This document shows, in pieces, positions 10,985 to 23,162 of a stretch of DNA of 64,000 nucleotides. The notes under the pieces are model-generated. The model saw only the letters and a program-made list of their open reading frames with translations, had not been told where the DNA came from and searched no databases. The stretch is from NCBI RefSeq assembly GCF_018446385.1, contig NC_056000.1, positions 47,772,722 through 47,836,721 on the forward strand, written 5' to 3'. This DNA comes from Zingiber officinale. Lineage: Eukaryota; Streptophyta; Magnoliopsida; Zingiberales; Zingiberaceae. Made by a program: the position numbers and the translations under genes. Positions within the stretch are counted from its first letter, which is position 1. Each line of letters opens with the position of its first letter.

Positions 10985-11930
10985 AGTAGGGACCCATATG
11001 TAAATAAATATAAACGAGGGTACAAAAATACGTGAACTATATTTAAGTCCTAAAAAAAATTGGAATTATTCAATTTTTTTCTTCCTACGATTATATCCAT
11101 CTATTGATAGATTAAATCTTCTAATTTACTAGTATATAGAGCTTAGTTAGGCTCATCTAGCGGTATTTCTTAATTTATTTTTTTAAGTTAGGCTCATCAA
11201 GGTCCCTTCGAGGTGGTATAGTAATTAAAATATAAGGTATTACTATATTAGATCTTGGGATCAAAATTTGACACATCTGAGTATGTCTTCTTCTATATCT
11301 TGGTCACTACATTAATGACTAGAAATTATCCGTGATTTACCTCCTCCGTGTTTACCTAGAAATGGATTGACGGGACACTAGGGGTGAACGAATCATCTTT
11401 TACCACATTAGTTAGGCTCATCTAATCTCCATGGGATATCCAACTTGTTAGAAAATGGCATATTTACTATAATTAGATAGGGATCAATTTTCGACGAACA
11501 CATATCATTATTTGACGGCCGGCTATAATCTAACCTCGTGATTTACTTATCTTCAATTGTCAGGAGCACCTAAGGTAAGTGCAATCATCTTTTACTACTA
11601 TTCGTTAGGCTCATCTAGTCCTCATGGATTGATATAGTTAATATCTACACGGGCATTTACTCAAACAGATTTTAAAATAAATTTTCAACGGGTGTCAAAT
11701 ATCTCATTAGTGTCTAATATTTCTCATGCAAAAGATGACTACGATAGGATAAAATATCACTCATGATTTATCTGTCTATTCTTATCGTATAATTGACGAT
11801 ACTAAGTCATTTATGATGAATAATATCATCTTTTACCTCATCATTTGGACTCATCTAGTCATTGTATGTTTTTTTTTTCAATGATAATTTATAAAGACAC
11901 ATTTAAAGTTGGGGAGTTTTTAGAAGGCGC
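10985..11930. other. Upstream region of the silicon channel gene
   Basis: AT-rich promoter-proximal DNA. Diverged repeats of a TTAGGCTCATCTAG phrase occur several times (about 11147, 11191, 11410, 11608), suggesting an old repeat rather than a gene. Confidence 0.45.
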
Positions 11931-12210
11931 GATTTTTCAAAAGACATACGTATTTTTTATTTTACTCTCGTCAATTATTATAGTGTTGCATTCGAAGAAT
12001 AATATCATAATCAACATTATAGTAGTGTTTAGTGTTAAATATCAGTACTACTATGACAATGTTGTATTTTAAAAATTAATATCATAATAGTGCTAATTTC
12101 TGAAATGTAGTATACCATAGTAGTATTATTCATAAATAGTATTATTCTTTGAATGCGGCACTGATGAGCGAGAGTAATAAAATAGAAAATAAGTCCGTCT
12201 TTTTATAATC
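11931..12210. mobile_element. Foldback MITE, about 280 bp
   Basis: The two ends are long imperfect inverted repeats of roughly 70 bases: the left end contains ATTTTACTCTCG and GCATTCGAAGAATAATA, and the right end contains the reverse complement of close variants (CGAGAGTAATAAAAT and TATTATTCTTTGAATGC). The middle is a further AT-rich partial palindrome. No coding capacity. It lies about 1 kb upstream of the silicon channel start codon. Confidence 0.6.
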
Positions 12211-13953
12211 TCAAATTAGATTTGTCTTTTAAAAATTTAGCAATGCCCTTTAGTCAATTATTATTATTTCAATTTTCAATGCACTAGGTTTGTCTACTCT
12301 GCTTCATTTGTTAAATCTAAATTGTTCGATTTGTTTCAATTGCCTAATCTCGTTAATGTATCCTCCTTATTGTCCTACTAATCGTTCGATCTACATTTGA
12401 CTAGTTCAATTCACTCACGCTGTCTAGTTCATTCTATGCATTTCAAGAGGAGAAACTTCAGCAAACATTCAATACCCCTTTCATTGTATATCATGATCAT
12501 AAACTATTTCATTGATGGAGAAAGGAAGATCGGTGAACTACCCTAACATCAAAATGCCTAATAGCGGTTTTTTCTCTTCTCTTCATTGCTCATGAATTAG
12601 CAGCCTTACTTTCTCCTTTCTCTCAATCCATTCAAGTAGTTATAGAAGAGGCTCTAGCTACACCAAGAGCAACCTCAATCACTTGGGTGAAAGAAAGTGA
12701 CTCACTTTTCACCATGTATAGTCATTCTAGTACCTCATCTCATATCTTCGTAGTTCAAATGAGAAACATTGAATAGGCGTAAATGAAAAAAATTATATAA
12801 TAAAAAATTTGCTATTCTTAATACAATATATCGAATTGTTATTTGAATATATGAATATCAGAAGAATTAAATGAGTACATAGAATTTTGTTTCATGTCAT
12901 TCTAAACTCTCTAAATTTATGTTAAATCGTTTAAAAAAAGTTATATCCGAATTGACTACTACACTATAGCAATCGATTCGACGAATGAGCGGAGGGGCAA
13001 AATAAATATTTGATACTTGTTTTGATAATTTTAAAATTAAAATACATGATTTAGATATTTTAAAAAATATTTATTTTTGCCTTCACCAAAACCACTCGAA
13101 CCTTGTCAAGACTTGATAAGCATCACCTCATAAAATAGTGTCAAACTAATGAATTGTCATGTAGTGTTGTAGAAATATATAAAGTCAATGTTGTCAAAGT
13201 TAACTTAAGTTAAATAAAATGAAAAGTAGTACCTAATTTTTTAGGGTTTTTTATTGTTTTTAAAATGTCTCTAATATTTAATATTTTAAATATGGGAGAA
13301 CTCTAAATATAGAAGAAAAAAAAAGCAAATAGTTAAAATTATGCTTAAGATTGTTACGTTGTCTAAATATAATTTTGCATTTGTATTCAAAAGTGTTTCC
13401 AAATCATTATAATTTTCACATATTTATTCTTCATAATCAAAGGGAGAGGATTAGGTGAAGTGGGAGAGGTGGATAGGGGATTGAGCAATTAACCTAATGA
13501 CATGTTTATTGTCCATCTGAGGCCTTTAGTGATGTTTTAGTACTTGTCATTACTCTCAAGTGAACCTTAGAAGAAACTTAATTGGATCATTTTGTCCTAA
13601 AATAAAAATAATTACGATAAAAAGAAGTAACAATGAAAAAGTATATTTTTCTAATCAATAAGTGAGTGTGTGATAGATGCAAAGTACTAGAAATAATAAA
13701 CGACCGACTTGTCACTAGATCAAAGTCACATATGGACAATTGATCTCCTTCACTTAGACCTTTTATATACAAATATCCTCAAACATCGAGCCGCCCCTAT
13801 CGTAGATAAAGTGTGTAGGTTCCTTTTGTTTGTTTCTCGTAGGATGTAATGAAGAATTTAGTATTCTACCTGAATGGAAGAAAGTATCGAGAGAGTTTTT
13901 TTTTAACCTAATTAAATAATCAGGTATAAAGATTTTTTCAAATTCTAACATGG
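12211..13953. other. AT-rich intergenic DNA
   Basis: About 1.7 kb without a supportable gene or RNA on either strand. It borders the left end of the nested retrotransposon block. Confidence 0.6.
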
Positions 13954-14020
13954 TGGTGAGTCTGTAGAATCTTATCCATATCCGATCCGAATGTACGATT
14001 AAATTATAATACATATATAG

Positions 14021-14867
14021 TGAGTTTGTCTGGAAATAACAAGGATGGCAAGCTGGGGATATGGTTAGGATTCAACGTAGCCCTGCAACACAAAAACGTT
14101 AGTAATGGATAGGGAAGGGGTTCCCGGCGTTAGCCCTCCGACGCTCGAGTTAGTCTCCAACGATCTTAAGAAATGGAGAAATGTAACCAAATGATGTAGA
14201 AGACAAAATTACGCATATCTCTCCCTGTGGATGGGAACCCCCTTTTATAATGTCACTTTAGTACTCGTACACACGTCCCAATGCATAGGCACATTTTCCT
14301 TGGTGTCCTAGAAAAAGACAAAATAAAAAGTGTCTTTGATATCATTCCTTAAGCAGTTATGCAATCCTCTGACGTGATAGCCTGAAAGCTTCTAAAATAT
14401 AATTTACCTACTGGGCATTCCCTGCTGTCAGCGGCACAAACTCCCAAAAGGATATAATGAGATATTTATCGGAACCATGCTCAGCCGACCAGCGTTCGGT
14501 CGGTCGGGCTTCACCCACTTGGTAGCATCTTTAGGCCTTCTAGCTCGTCCCTTTCATAGCTTCCCGACTGTCCTCAATTATCTTTGTCTAATCAGGCATG
14601 GTCATCGGTCGGTGAGACTAGTGGTTGCTTATCTTTCTTTGTAGTCAGAGGGCAAACTACCCAGACGGGAAAAGCCCGACTTACTTGTCTCTCAAGCTTG
14701 TACCATCTGCTAAGAAGTACCTGGTTTGCTCGGTATTACTCGGTCCGCTTGGTCATAGCCGGCCTACTTGACGGGCATGGATACCTCGCTTAACTTTGTT
14801 TTCCATGTCAACCGGTCTTTCTTACTTTGACCTTTCTTTGGTGGGACCCCTCATCATTACTGGATCA
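14021..14867 (-). repeat. 3' LTR of the old gypsy element, copy in unit 1
   Basis: 847 bp, bounded by TGAGT at the plus-strand start and GGATCA at the end, followed by a purine tract complement (CTCCCCTTCAAG). A TATA-like TTATAAAAGG occurs on the minus strand near 14241-14250. Confidence 0.7.
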
Positions 14868-14989
14868 TAAGCCTCCCCTTCAAGTCTAATCGAAGGAGGC
14901 TGCAAGTCCGACTGACTGGACCATTCATATGTTCGTAAGCCTCTCTCTCAGATCAGGCGTTCTGCCACTCAGGGTTGCCCATAGACTTT

Positions 14990-15302
14990 GATGATGTCCT
15001 CTCTTATGATTTTTTTAGTCATCGTTCGACTGATGATGGCGAAGACAATCAGTTTTAAAGCCGTCGTTCGACTATTGATGGCGAAGACTTTTAGTTTTAT
15101 AGCTACCATTCAGCTGCTGAGGGCAAAGACTTTCGGTTTTATAGGCGTCGTTCGACTGCTGAAGGCGGAGACTTTCGATTTTATAGTTGTCGTTTGGCTG
15201 CTGAAGGCGAAGACTTTCGATGTTATAGCCATCATTCATCTACTGAGGGCTAAGACTTTCGGTTTTATAGTCGTCGTTCGACGGCTGAGAATGAACACTT
15301 TC
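14990..15302. repeat. 42 bp minisatellite (about 7 copies)
   Basis: The unit contains GTCGTTCGGCTGCTGA and GGCGAAGACTTTCGGTTT. Forty-two bases is 14 codons, so one frame looks like a 14-residue repeat protein, but this is a by-product of periodicity in a retroelement 3' region. Confidence 0.8.
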
Positions 15303-15368
15303 GGTGAGTCTGTAGAATCTTATCCATATCCGATCTGAATGTACGATTAAATTATAACACATATATAG

Positions 15369-16231
15369 TAATCTTGTCCAGAAACAACAAGGATGGCAAA
15401 CTGGGGATATGACTTTGAGGTTGACGCGGTGATGACTCAACGTAGCCCTACAACACAAAAATATCAGTGTCGGGCCAGGAAAGAGTTCCCGACGTTGGTC
15501 CTCCGACACTCAAGTCAGTGTCCGACAATCTTAAGAAATGGAAAACTGTAGCTAAAGGATGTAGAAGACGAAGTTACCATATCTTTCCCTATGGATAGGA
15601 ACCCCCTTTTATAATATCGCTGTAGCACTCATGCACGTGTCCCAATGCATACACATATTTTCCTAGGTGTCCTAGAAAAAGATAAGATGAAAAGTGTCTC
15701 TGATATCATTCCTTAAGTAGTTATGCAATCCTCTGATGTGACAGTCTGGAAGCTTCTAAAGTATAATTTACCTGCTGGACATGTCCTGCTGTCAGCGACA
15801 CAAACTTCCAAAAGGATATGATAAGATATTTGGCGGGACCTTGCTCGATCGATCGACGTTCGCTCGGCCGGGCTTCACCCACTCGGTAGCGTCTTTAGGC
15901 TTGTTGGCTCGTCCCTTTCATAGCTTCCCGACTGTCCTCAATTATCTTCGTTTGATCAGGCATGGTGATCGGTCGGCGAGACTAGTGGTTGTTTATCTTT
16001 CTTTGTAGTCAGAGAGCAAACTACCCGGTCAGGAAAGACCTGGCTTAATTATCTCTCAAGCTGGTACCATCCGCTTGATAGTACCTGGTTTGCTCGGTAT
16101 TACTCGGTTTGCTTGGTCGTAGCCGGCCTACTCGGTGGACTTAGATACCTGACTTAATTTTGTTTTCCACGTCAACTAGTCTTTCTTACTTTGACCTTTC
16201 TTTAGTGGGACCCCTCATCATTACCAAATCA
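15369..16231 (-). repeat. 3' LTR of the old gypsy element, copy in unit 2
   Basis: 863 bp, aligned end to end with 14021-14867 and with the two halves of the right LTR. Confidence 0.7.
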
Positions 16232-16361
16232 CAAGTCTCCCCTTCAAGTTTGGTCGAAGGAGGTTGCAAGTCGAACTGATTAGACTATTAATATGTTCGT
16301 AAGCCTCTCTCCCAAATCAAGCATTCTACCACTCAGGGTTGCCCATAGACTTTGATGATGC

Positions 16362-16704
16362 CCTCCCATAGTTTTTTAGCTGTCGTTCGGCTGATGATGG
16401 CGAAGATAGTCGGTTTTAAAGTCGTCGTTCGACCATTGATGGAGAAGACTTTCAGTTTTATAGCCACCGTTCGGTTGTTAAGGGCGAAGACTTTCAATTT
16501 TATAGATGTCGTTCGGCTGCTGAAGGCGAAGACTTTCGGTTTTATAGCCATCATTCGGCTGCTGAGGGCAAAGACTTTCACTTTTATAGTCGTCATTTGA
16601 CTGCTGAGGGCTAAGACTTTTGGTTTTATAGCCGTCGTTCGGCTGCTAAGGGTGAAGACTTTTGGTATTATAGTCGTCGTTCAGCTGCTGAGGGCGAAAA
16701 CTTT
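16362..16704. repeat. 42 bp minisatellite, second array (about 8 copies)
   Basis: Same unit as 14990-15302, in the second duplicated segment, with about one more copy. Confidence 0.8.
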
Positions 16705-17149
16705 CATGAACAATTAGATTGGAAGATGAAAGGATAAACCCCTTTGGTATTCATGAGATGGATATATATATCATTTGGATGATATTTTCATGATGTGAAA
16801 AACCTTTAGTATTCTTCTTCTTCCTCCTTCCTTCTCTTGGCCGAAAACCCTCTTGTGGTTGCTAGCACAACCTTAGGTGATTTCCATCTCTTTCTTGTGA
16901 GTTTGTGAGATAAACAAATGCAAGGCTTGTTCGTGTGGATACCGTAGAGGCGTGAACGTGTGATCGTGCGGAGATCCAAGCTATCTGGAGTTCGTGAGCA
17001 CGTATCAAAGGTATAACCCTATCATGAAACTTAGTATAGATTGTTTTAAGCAATGTTTCTTCCCTTCGCATGGATCTGCTGGATAAAGGAACTAGAAGTT
17101 TTCCGCTGTGCTTTCGCGTATTTAGCGCCCTAGTTCTTTACAAGGTTTA
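16705..17149. mobile_element. LTR-retrotransposon debris
   Basis: The stretch resembles the R/U5 half of plant Copia LTRs (CTTGGCCGAAAACC near 16840, a TTTTCCGCTGTGC motif near 17100). No intact ends are visible. Assignment is by resemblance only. Confidence 0.35.
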
Positions 17150-18457
17150 GTTGGGAAAACCTGAAAATACCTTTGCGGTGGTGAAAATCCTAGCTCGGGA
17201 GCTTACGTATAGGGGGAGCCTTGGGATAGGTTCCAATGCATGGTGCATTTTCATTCGGCAGTGTAAGTCCAAGTGTGTAGCATTGGCAACGTAAGTCCAA
17301 TCGGCGGTGTAAGTCAAAGTGTGTAAGTCAAAGTGTGTAGCCTTGGCAACGTAAGTCCATTCGGCGGTGTAAGTCCAAGTGTGTAGCCTTGACATCGTAA
17401 GTCCATTATTTTTAGCATGTTTATTTGGTATTTATTTTCCCTAACTTAAACGTATTGTCAAATATCAAAAAAGGAGAGATTGTTAGAGCAATCTCAATGG
17501 TCCGTGTGACCATGTGTTTTGGTGTTTGGGCAAAGGGTTTAAATTAGGTTCACCCTTGTTATTTGATATGTGTATGTTAGTGTGCAGGTTTGCAGGATAC
17601 ACATATGACTCAAGTTGATGGCTTCGGGCCCGGTGAAGGATGGAGCATCCGAAAGACTATGGATAAGGCAGCAAGGACAAGGGTTAAGGGAAGCGACTTC
17701 GAGGCATACGCGAAGGATGACATTGGGACGAGCCGCGGGCTTGGGTGCATCCGAGGGATGAGAGTCAAAAGAAAGTAGACTTGAAAGCAAGGAGGTCAAG
17801 GCTGCAAAGAGGCGTCAAGTGAGTCGTAAGGGTGAGGGTCCGAGTATTGAGTGATTGTATTCGGGTACCAGTCAACTGGTGGTTTCATCAGTTGACTGGT
17901 GTAGTCGACTGGTGCTTCTGTTCGCTCGGCCAGTGTGGAGAAGTCGACTAATATCGAGTCGTTGGGATGTAACGGTCCAATTTCCACAGAGGGTAGTTGA
18001 CTGATGGTTTTGACAGCTGACTGATAGGCGGGGTTTCCCAACCTGCGGCCTATATAACCAAGGCTTGGGAGCTTGGTTATAGTTGACGAAATAGAGGTGG
18101 TTAACCCCTATTAGTAATCTACCTGTGCCCTAGCATCTCATGTGTTCTCTTGAGAGTTGTGGTGAGGTTTCTCCACCCACAAGGAGCTACGTGAGCTAGT
18201 TGGAGTTTATCGAGGAGTCATCCACCGAAGGATCGGGATCGTCCACCTTACGGCCAGCCGTGGAGTAGGAGCTCTAATCTCCGAACCACGTTAAATGATC
18301 GTGTAGCTTGGTTTGCATTTCTTGTCTTGTATTTAGATTAGCTTTCTACTTGTTTGTTTATATTTCCACTGCGTAACTAACAAGTGTAGGAAGAAGCGAT
18401 CGATTAGGGGGCACGATTATTCAACCCCCCTTCTAGTCGGCCGATCGATCCCCTACA
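17150..18457 (+). mobile_element. Copia-like 3' end: internal tail, polypurine tract and 3' LTR
   Basis: A purine tract (AAAAAAGGAGAGAT) ends at 17480, immediately before an LTR that starts TGTTAGAGC and ends CCCTACA (17481-18457, 977 bp). The LTR has a TATA-like CCTATATAACC near 18050. Upstream to about 17150 is internal sequence with short repeats of GTAAGTCCAA-like phrases. The rest of the element is missing. Confidence 0.6.
17481..18457 (+). repeat. 3' LTR of the Copia-like fragment
   Basis: 977 bp, bounded by TG...CA. Its second half matches the fragment at 3295-3655. Confidence 0.6.
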
Positions 18458-18757
18458 TTGTTCTCTTTCTTAGTCTATTTCTTAAGCTATCAATGTCTGT
18501 AAGAGGCTTCTCCGCCTGCAACGAAGAGGATTTTCTAGTACCTTTTACTACCTTGGATTAACAACCATCTAAGTTGTAACCAAGTTAATTTCTGGCATTC
18601 TTACGTCTTTTTTTAAGTCATTTAGTTCAGTTTTATTATTGTTGTTTTATTGTCCTACTAATCAAATCAAAAGAACGAGAAGGGATTATTTTTTTAGGCA
18701 ATTCATCCCGCCCCCTCTTGCAGACCCCGCTACACCAACAACGCCCACTTCTTGCTT
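18458..18757 (+). mobile_element. LTR end fragment of a further Copia-like family
   Basis: The run ends GGCAATTCATCCCGCCCCC then TCTTGCAG and CACCAACA, the characteristic 3' end of many plant Copia LTRs. Only about 300 bp are present and no primer-binding site follows. Confidence 0.45.
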
Positions 18758-18813
18758 TGTACAGGCACTTACTTAGATTGAGCTTGATTCCATACCTTCT
18801 TAACATTTGGTAA

Positions 18814-21242
18814 TGTTAGAGTGTATACTAAAAACCTAGCTTTTTGTAAACATTTATTTTATGAAATAAGAATCACATTGATCAAGTCTTTGCATTTATG
18901 TTAAATGTAGTTGTCCATTTAATTTATATTGTAGATAACATGGTGTTTGGTGTGACACAGAAGATTATGTTATCAGTTCCTTATAAATTATAAATAGTAG
19001 CTCACGACCAAAAAGGAAATGGGCAAACCATTGGAATGGTCGTAGTGTAATTTGATATTAGTTTATCTTGACTATAAAATTACACTAGTACACTTAAAGT
19101 GTATTAAGTAGGACCATTTGAGGTGTTTTTTTATACTGACTACATAAAAGAACAAAACCTCTGTTATTATGGAAGTGTGTACTCTTAATCATGATATAAT
19201 AACAAACACGTATACTTAATATTTATTTCTTTAATTTATCAAAGGGTGTGATTTAGTTCGTTAAATCAATAGGCCCAATAAGTTGGGAAATGATATTATT
19301 TATATGGTGTGTTGTTGATTATAGAATGAAAATGTGTCCTAGTAATCTAGGTTGATGATATCCCCTTGAGGAGCTCATAAGAATTGTCATGTAAACTCTG
19401 CAGGTGGACTTAGTCCGACATGACAATAAGGATGAGTAGTACTACTCTTGGAGCTAGATATTAATTGAGTGAGTGTCAGTAACTCATTTAATTAATGGAT
19501 ATTCGATATCTTAAACACAGGGAGATTAACACACTCATAATAAGAAGAACCCATAATGTAATTTGGGATTGGTGCGATAGTTCAATAATAGCTCTTTAGT
19601 GGTATGAGTTATTATTGATGAACTTGAGTTGGGTGTTCGGGGCAAACATAGAAATTCAAGATCATTGGGAGACCAAAACCAATTGCTCCTCTCGATCCCT
19701 ATTGTAGCCTCTTATATAAAGCTTTATATCCAACCAAAGTCTAGCCTCTTAGCCCATGCTAGGGGTCGACCCCTATCCTTGCTTGGAGCCCAAGCAAGGG
19801 GTCGGCCAAGCCAAGCTTGGAGCTCAAGCTAGGGCCGACCAAGCCTTGCTTAGTGCCCAAGCAAGTGGTCGGCCAAGTAAGGAAAGGAAAGAGAATTTTA
19901 TTAAAAATAAAATTTTGATAAAATCTTTCCTTTTATGTTTCTATCCACATGGTTTTAAATGAGAGTTTTAAATTTTAAATCTTTCCTTTTATAGATTTTT
20001 TACAAAGGATTAAAAGAGAGATTAGATATCTTTCCTTATTTGTAGATATCTATAATGTTAAAAGAAAGATTTTAATTTTTAAGAAAACTTTCCTTTTATT
20101 GTAACCATGATATAAAAGGAGTTTTATTTTAAAAATCTTATCTTTTATAAATATCCATAAAAGGATTTAAAAGAGAGAGATTTTAATTTATAAAGCATTC
20201 CTTTTATAGCTAACCACATAAGGGATGTTTTAAAATAGAGATTTTAATTTTTGTTTAAAATCTTTCCTTATTTGTTTGATAAGAGGTGGTCGGCCATGTC
20301 ATGAATAGAAAATAAAGTTTTATTTTTTGTTATAAAACTTTCCTTTTTTGGATTCTCCAAGGATTATAAAAAAGAGGTAAAGGGTGCATTTATGGAACAC
20401 AACTTCTATTCTATTGTTCCTCTCTCTTTTCCTTTGGTGGTCGACCCTCTTCCTTTCTCTCTTCTCCTTTTGTTTTCCACATTGTGGTCGGCGGCATCAA
20501 TTCTTTTAGGTGTCTTGGTGGCCGGTTACTAGGAGGAGAAGAAGAAGAGAAATGAGCCCCTCTTGTCTAGATCCCTTTAGTGGCCGGAGGTTGGAGTAAG
20601 AGAAGAAGGCTTTGGTGGATTTCTTCTTGGTAGATCGTCGCCCACACGACGTCTAAGAGAATGAGAGGAATACAATAGAAGATCAAGAAGTTTTTTTTAA
20701 CAAAGAAATGTATAACTAGTTGTCATATTCCGCATCATACTAGTTTTCTTTGTACGGATTTTTGAAATACCAAATACAAGAGGCTAATGATTCTAGGCAA
20801 TCAATTTTATGTTTTGATTTTGTGTTTGTTTTGTTTTCGATCTTGTGATTCGATTGTTCTTAGTGACTAAACCTAGGATTACTATAGGGATATTAAATAT
20901 TGAATTTCGTTGAAAGACTTTGTTTAGGAAGTGGTGGATGATCTCATACCCAAGAAGGTCAGTGTCTCACCATGTTTAACCTGGAAGTCGATCTTTGAAA
21001 TAAATATTTAATCAACTTTGTAACATGGGTGAATTTAGATTAATAATATTAAGCATCGTTTGCGATCCAAGTCTAAACCTCTAAGAACAGATAAGTTGAA
21101 CTTAGAATCAATAATATTAAATTCTGTTTGCGATTCCAAGTTTAATTTCTAAAGAACACAATAGATTGTTAAAAAAGGTTCGGGACTTGTATAAAATTTT
21201 TGTATAGGGGGACCAGTACGATATTCCGAATAACAACCAACA
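18814..21242 (+). mobile_element. Solo LTR, 2.43 kb, plus strand
   Basis: It starts TGTTAGAGTGTATAC and ends AACCAACA, flanked by a perfect 5 bp target duplication GGTAA (18809-18813 and 21243-21247). No internal retroelement sequence is attached. The insertion splits the old gypsy reverse-transcriptase region. A TATA box (TATATAAAG, about 19713-19721) gives the orientation. A second, inverted, diverged copy lies at 30622-33022. Solo LTRs arise by recombination between the two LTRs of a full element. Confidence 0.85.
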
Positions 21243-21247
21243 GGTAA

Positions 21248-23157
21248 GTCTCCTTAATATCTACACAAAGATCAGCGACTTGGAGGGATTTTATCAAAAT
21301 GTCGTCGACATATACCTCCATGTTTCGGTTGATCTACCGTCGAAATACCTTGTTCATCAGTCTCTAGTAAGTAGCTCCGGCGTTCTTCAATCCGAACGAC
21401 ATCACATTATATCAAAAGGTTCCGTCAGCCATTATGAAGTTGACCTTCTCTTGATCTTCTTTGGCGAGCGAGACCTAGTGTTAGCCCTGATATGCATCCA
21501 ACATGCAAATCAGCTAGTAGCCGGCCATGAGTCCACCATTTGATTAATGCAAGGCAACAGATGGTAGTCCTTCGGCACGTCTTGTTCAAATATCGAAAGT
21601 CAATGCAGATGCACCATTTATTACCCAACTTGGAGACTAACACCATATTATCTAGTCAGCTCAGGAATTAGACTTAGCGTATGTGGTCGACCTATAGCAG
21701 TTTTCTACTTCAGCCCGAATAATCTGATTTGCTCGGAGCTGAAGTCTCTTTTCTTCTACTTAACTAGCCTAGTGTCTGGTCGGACGTGCAACTCATGTTG
21801 TGCAATGGTTGGCGAGATGCCCAGGAGTTCATGTGTTGTCCATGTGAACACGTTGTATTTTGCCTTAAACAGGTAACTAGCTCCTCCTTTTTTTCTGCAA
21901 CCATATCGGCGGCTATAAAAGTAGTAGACTCCAATCGGGTTGGATGAACTTGGACTTCTTCTCTCTAAGATTACATTTACCTCTATCCACTAGTACTTCT
22001 GAGCAACTTTTGACTCGGTCTTGACCATCTTAACGTAGCATCACCGAGCAGCCAACTGATCACCCTTCACTTCTCTGATAGAGTTCTCGACGGAAAACTT
22101 GATCTTCTGGCAAAAGGTGGAGATGACCGCCTGGAATTCATTCAGCACCGGTTAACTCAATATGACGTTATAGGAGGACAGAGAGTCCACCATGATGAAG
22201 TTCATCATCCTTGTCCTCTTGAGCGGCTCTTCTCCGAGCGATATGGTCAGCTGATCCTGGCCGATTGACAATACTTTATTATCGGTGAACCCATATAAGG
22301 GAGTCGTCATGGGCCACAACTCGCTCCAGTTGATTTACAATTGATCGAACACCTTTTTGAAGATAATATTTATCGAGCTACCTATATTTATGAAGGTATA
22401 GTGAATATTGTAGTTAGCGATTACTACTTTGATGATCAGGGTATCATTGTGAGGGACCTCCACTCTCTCTAAGTCTTGAGGACCGAAACTGATATCTGGT
22501 CTTACTACTATTGCCCCGGCTGCACCCGACAGCATGGATTTCCAAGCGTCGAGCATGTGACTTCTAGGCTCAATTGGAGTCACCGTCGGTCGGGCCCCTT
22601 ACGATCATTCCTATGTCGCCCCGAGCGGTGTTGTGGCGGTTCTCCTCTTCATGAGCTGAGGGTCACGACCGCTCAGCTGATGCTCTCCGGCTTTATAACG
22701 GCTATCAATGCTCTTCGACCGAGGGCATTTTCTCTTGACACCGCCCTCCTGATCTCTTGTGATGGTGACGATCAGGGGATAGGGAGTGGCGGTGCGATCT
22801 TGGCGAGACCGCTTGGCGAGGCCGCTTGGCGAGGCCGCTTGGCGAGGCCTTGGCTTAAGACTATAACAATCTCTAGTGTTGTGTGTCGCCACTCGATAGA
22901 ACGAGTAGAAGAGCGGCATGCACTGCCGTCTTTTAGTGGATCTTCCCCGCTCGGCTTCCACATGCTGGACCACGTATATACAGGGCTCTGGGTGCTATTG
23001 TGTTACTCTGGCTCAGGGCCCCTTTGGTGGTGGGTTTGAATGGGTCGTTCGACATTCCGATATGATTGCTGGCTCGGGGATCGGTTCCCTCCTCTGAGTT
23101 GCTTGGGCCTCTTCCACATTGATACTCGGTAGCAAGTCTGAGCGGATGACTGAAGTC
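21248..23157 (-). mobile_element. Old gypsy element: protease and reverse-transcriptase remains
   Basis: Translated minus-strand pieces match the corresponding parts of the element at 35778-46934: VLVSKLGNKW and CIDFRYLNK (reverse-transcriptase fingers) near 21580-21640, and INIGSSINIIFKKVFDQL (protease active-site region) near 22340-22400. Many breaks. No protein product is expected. Confidence 0.7.
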
Positions 23158-23162
23158 CTTAG

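Larger units (their letters stand above)
13954..15302. repeat. Tandem segmental duplication, unit 1
   Basis: Unit 1 holds 67 bp of pre-insertion flank (starting GGTGAGTCTGTAG), a whole LTR, and the adjacent internal end with a 42 bp minisatellite. The same order repeats immediately in unit 2 at 15303-16704. Because the flank is copied too, this is a duplication made after insertion and not a second insertion. Confidence 0.75.
15303..16704. repeat. Tandem segmental duplication, unit 2
   Basis: Second copy of flank + LTR + internal end. It differs from unit 1 at many scattered positions, so the duplication is not recent. It continues into the older element's interior. Confidence 0.75.

Noticed and set aside
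14988-15338. Apparent 14-residue repeat protein
   Set aside because: The periodicity is that of a 42 bp non-coding minisatellite in a retroelement 3' region; other frames are repetitive too.
17590-18041. Short open frames in both directions
   Set aside because: They fall inside a Copia-like LTR (17481-18457).
22476-23039. 187-codon plus-strand open frame
   Set aside because: Opposite strand of the decayed gypsy protease/gag region; no family resemblance.
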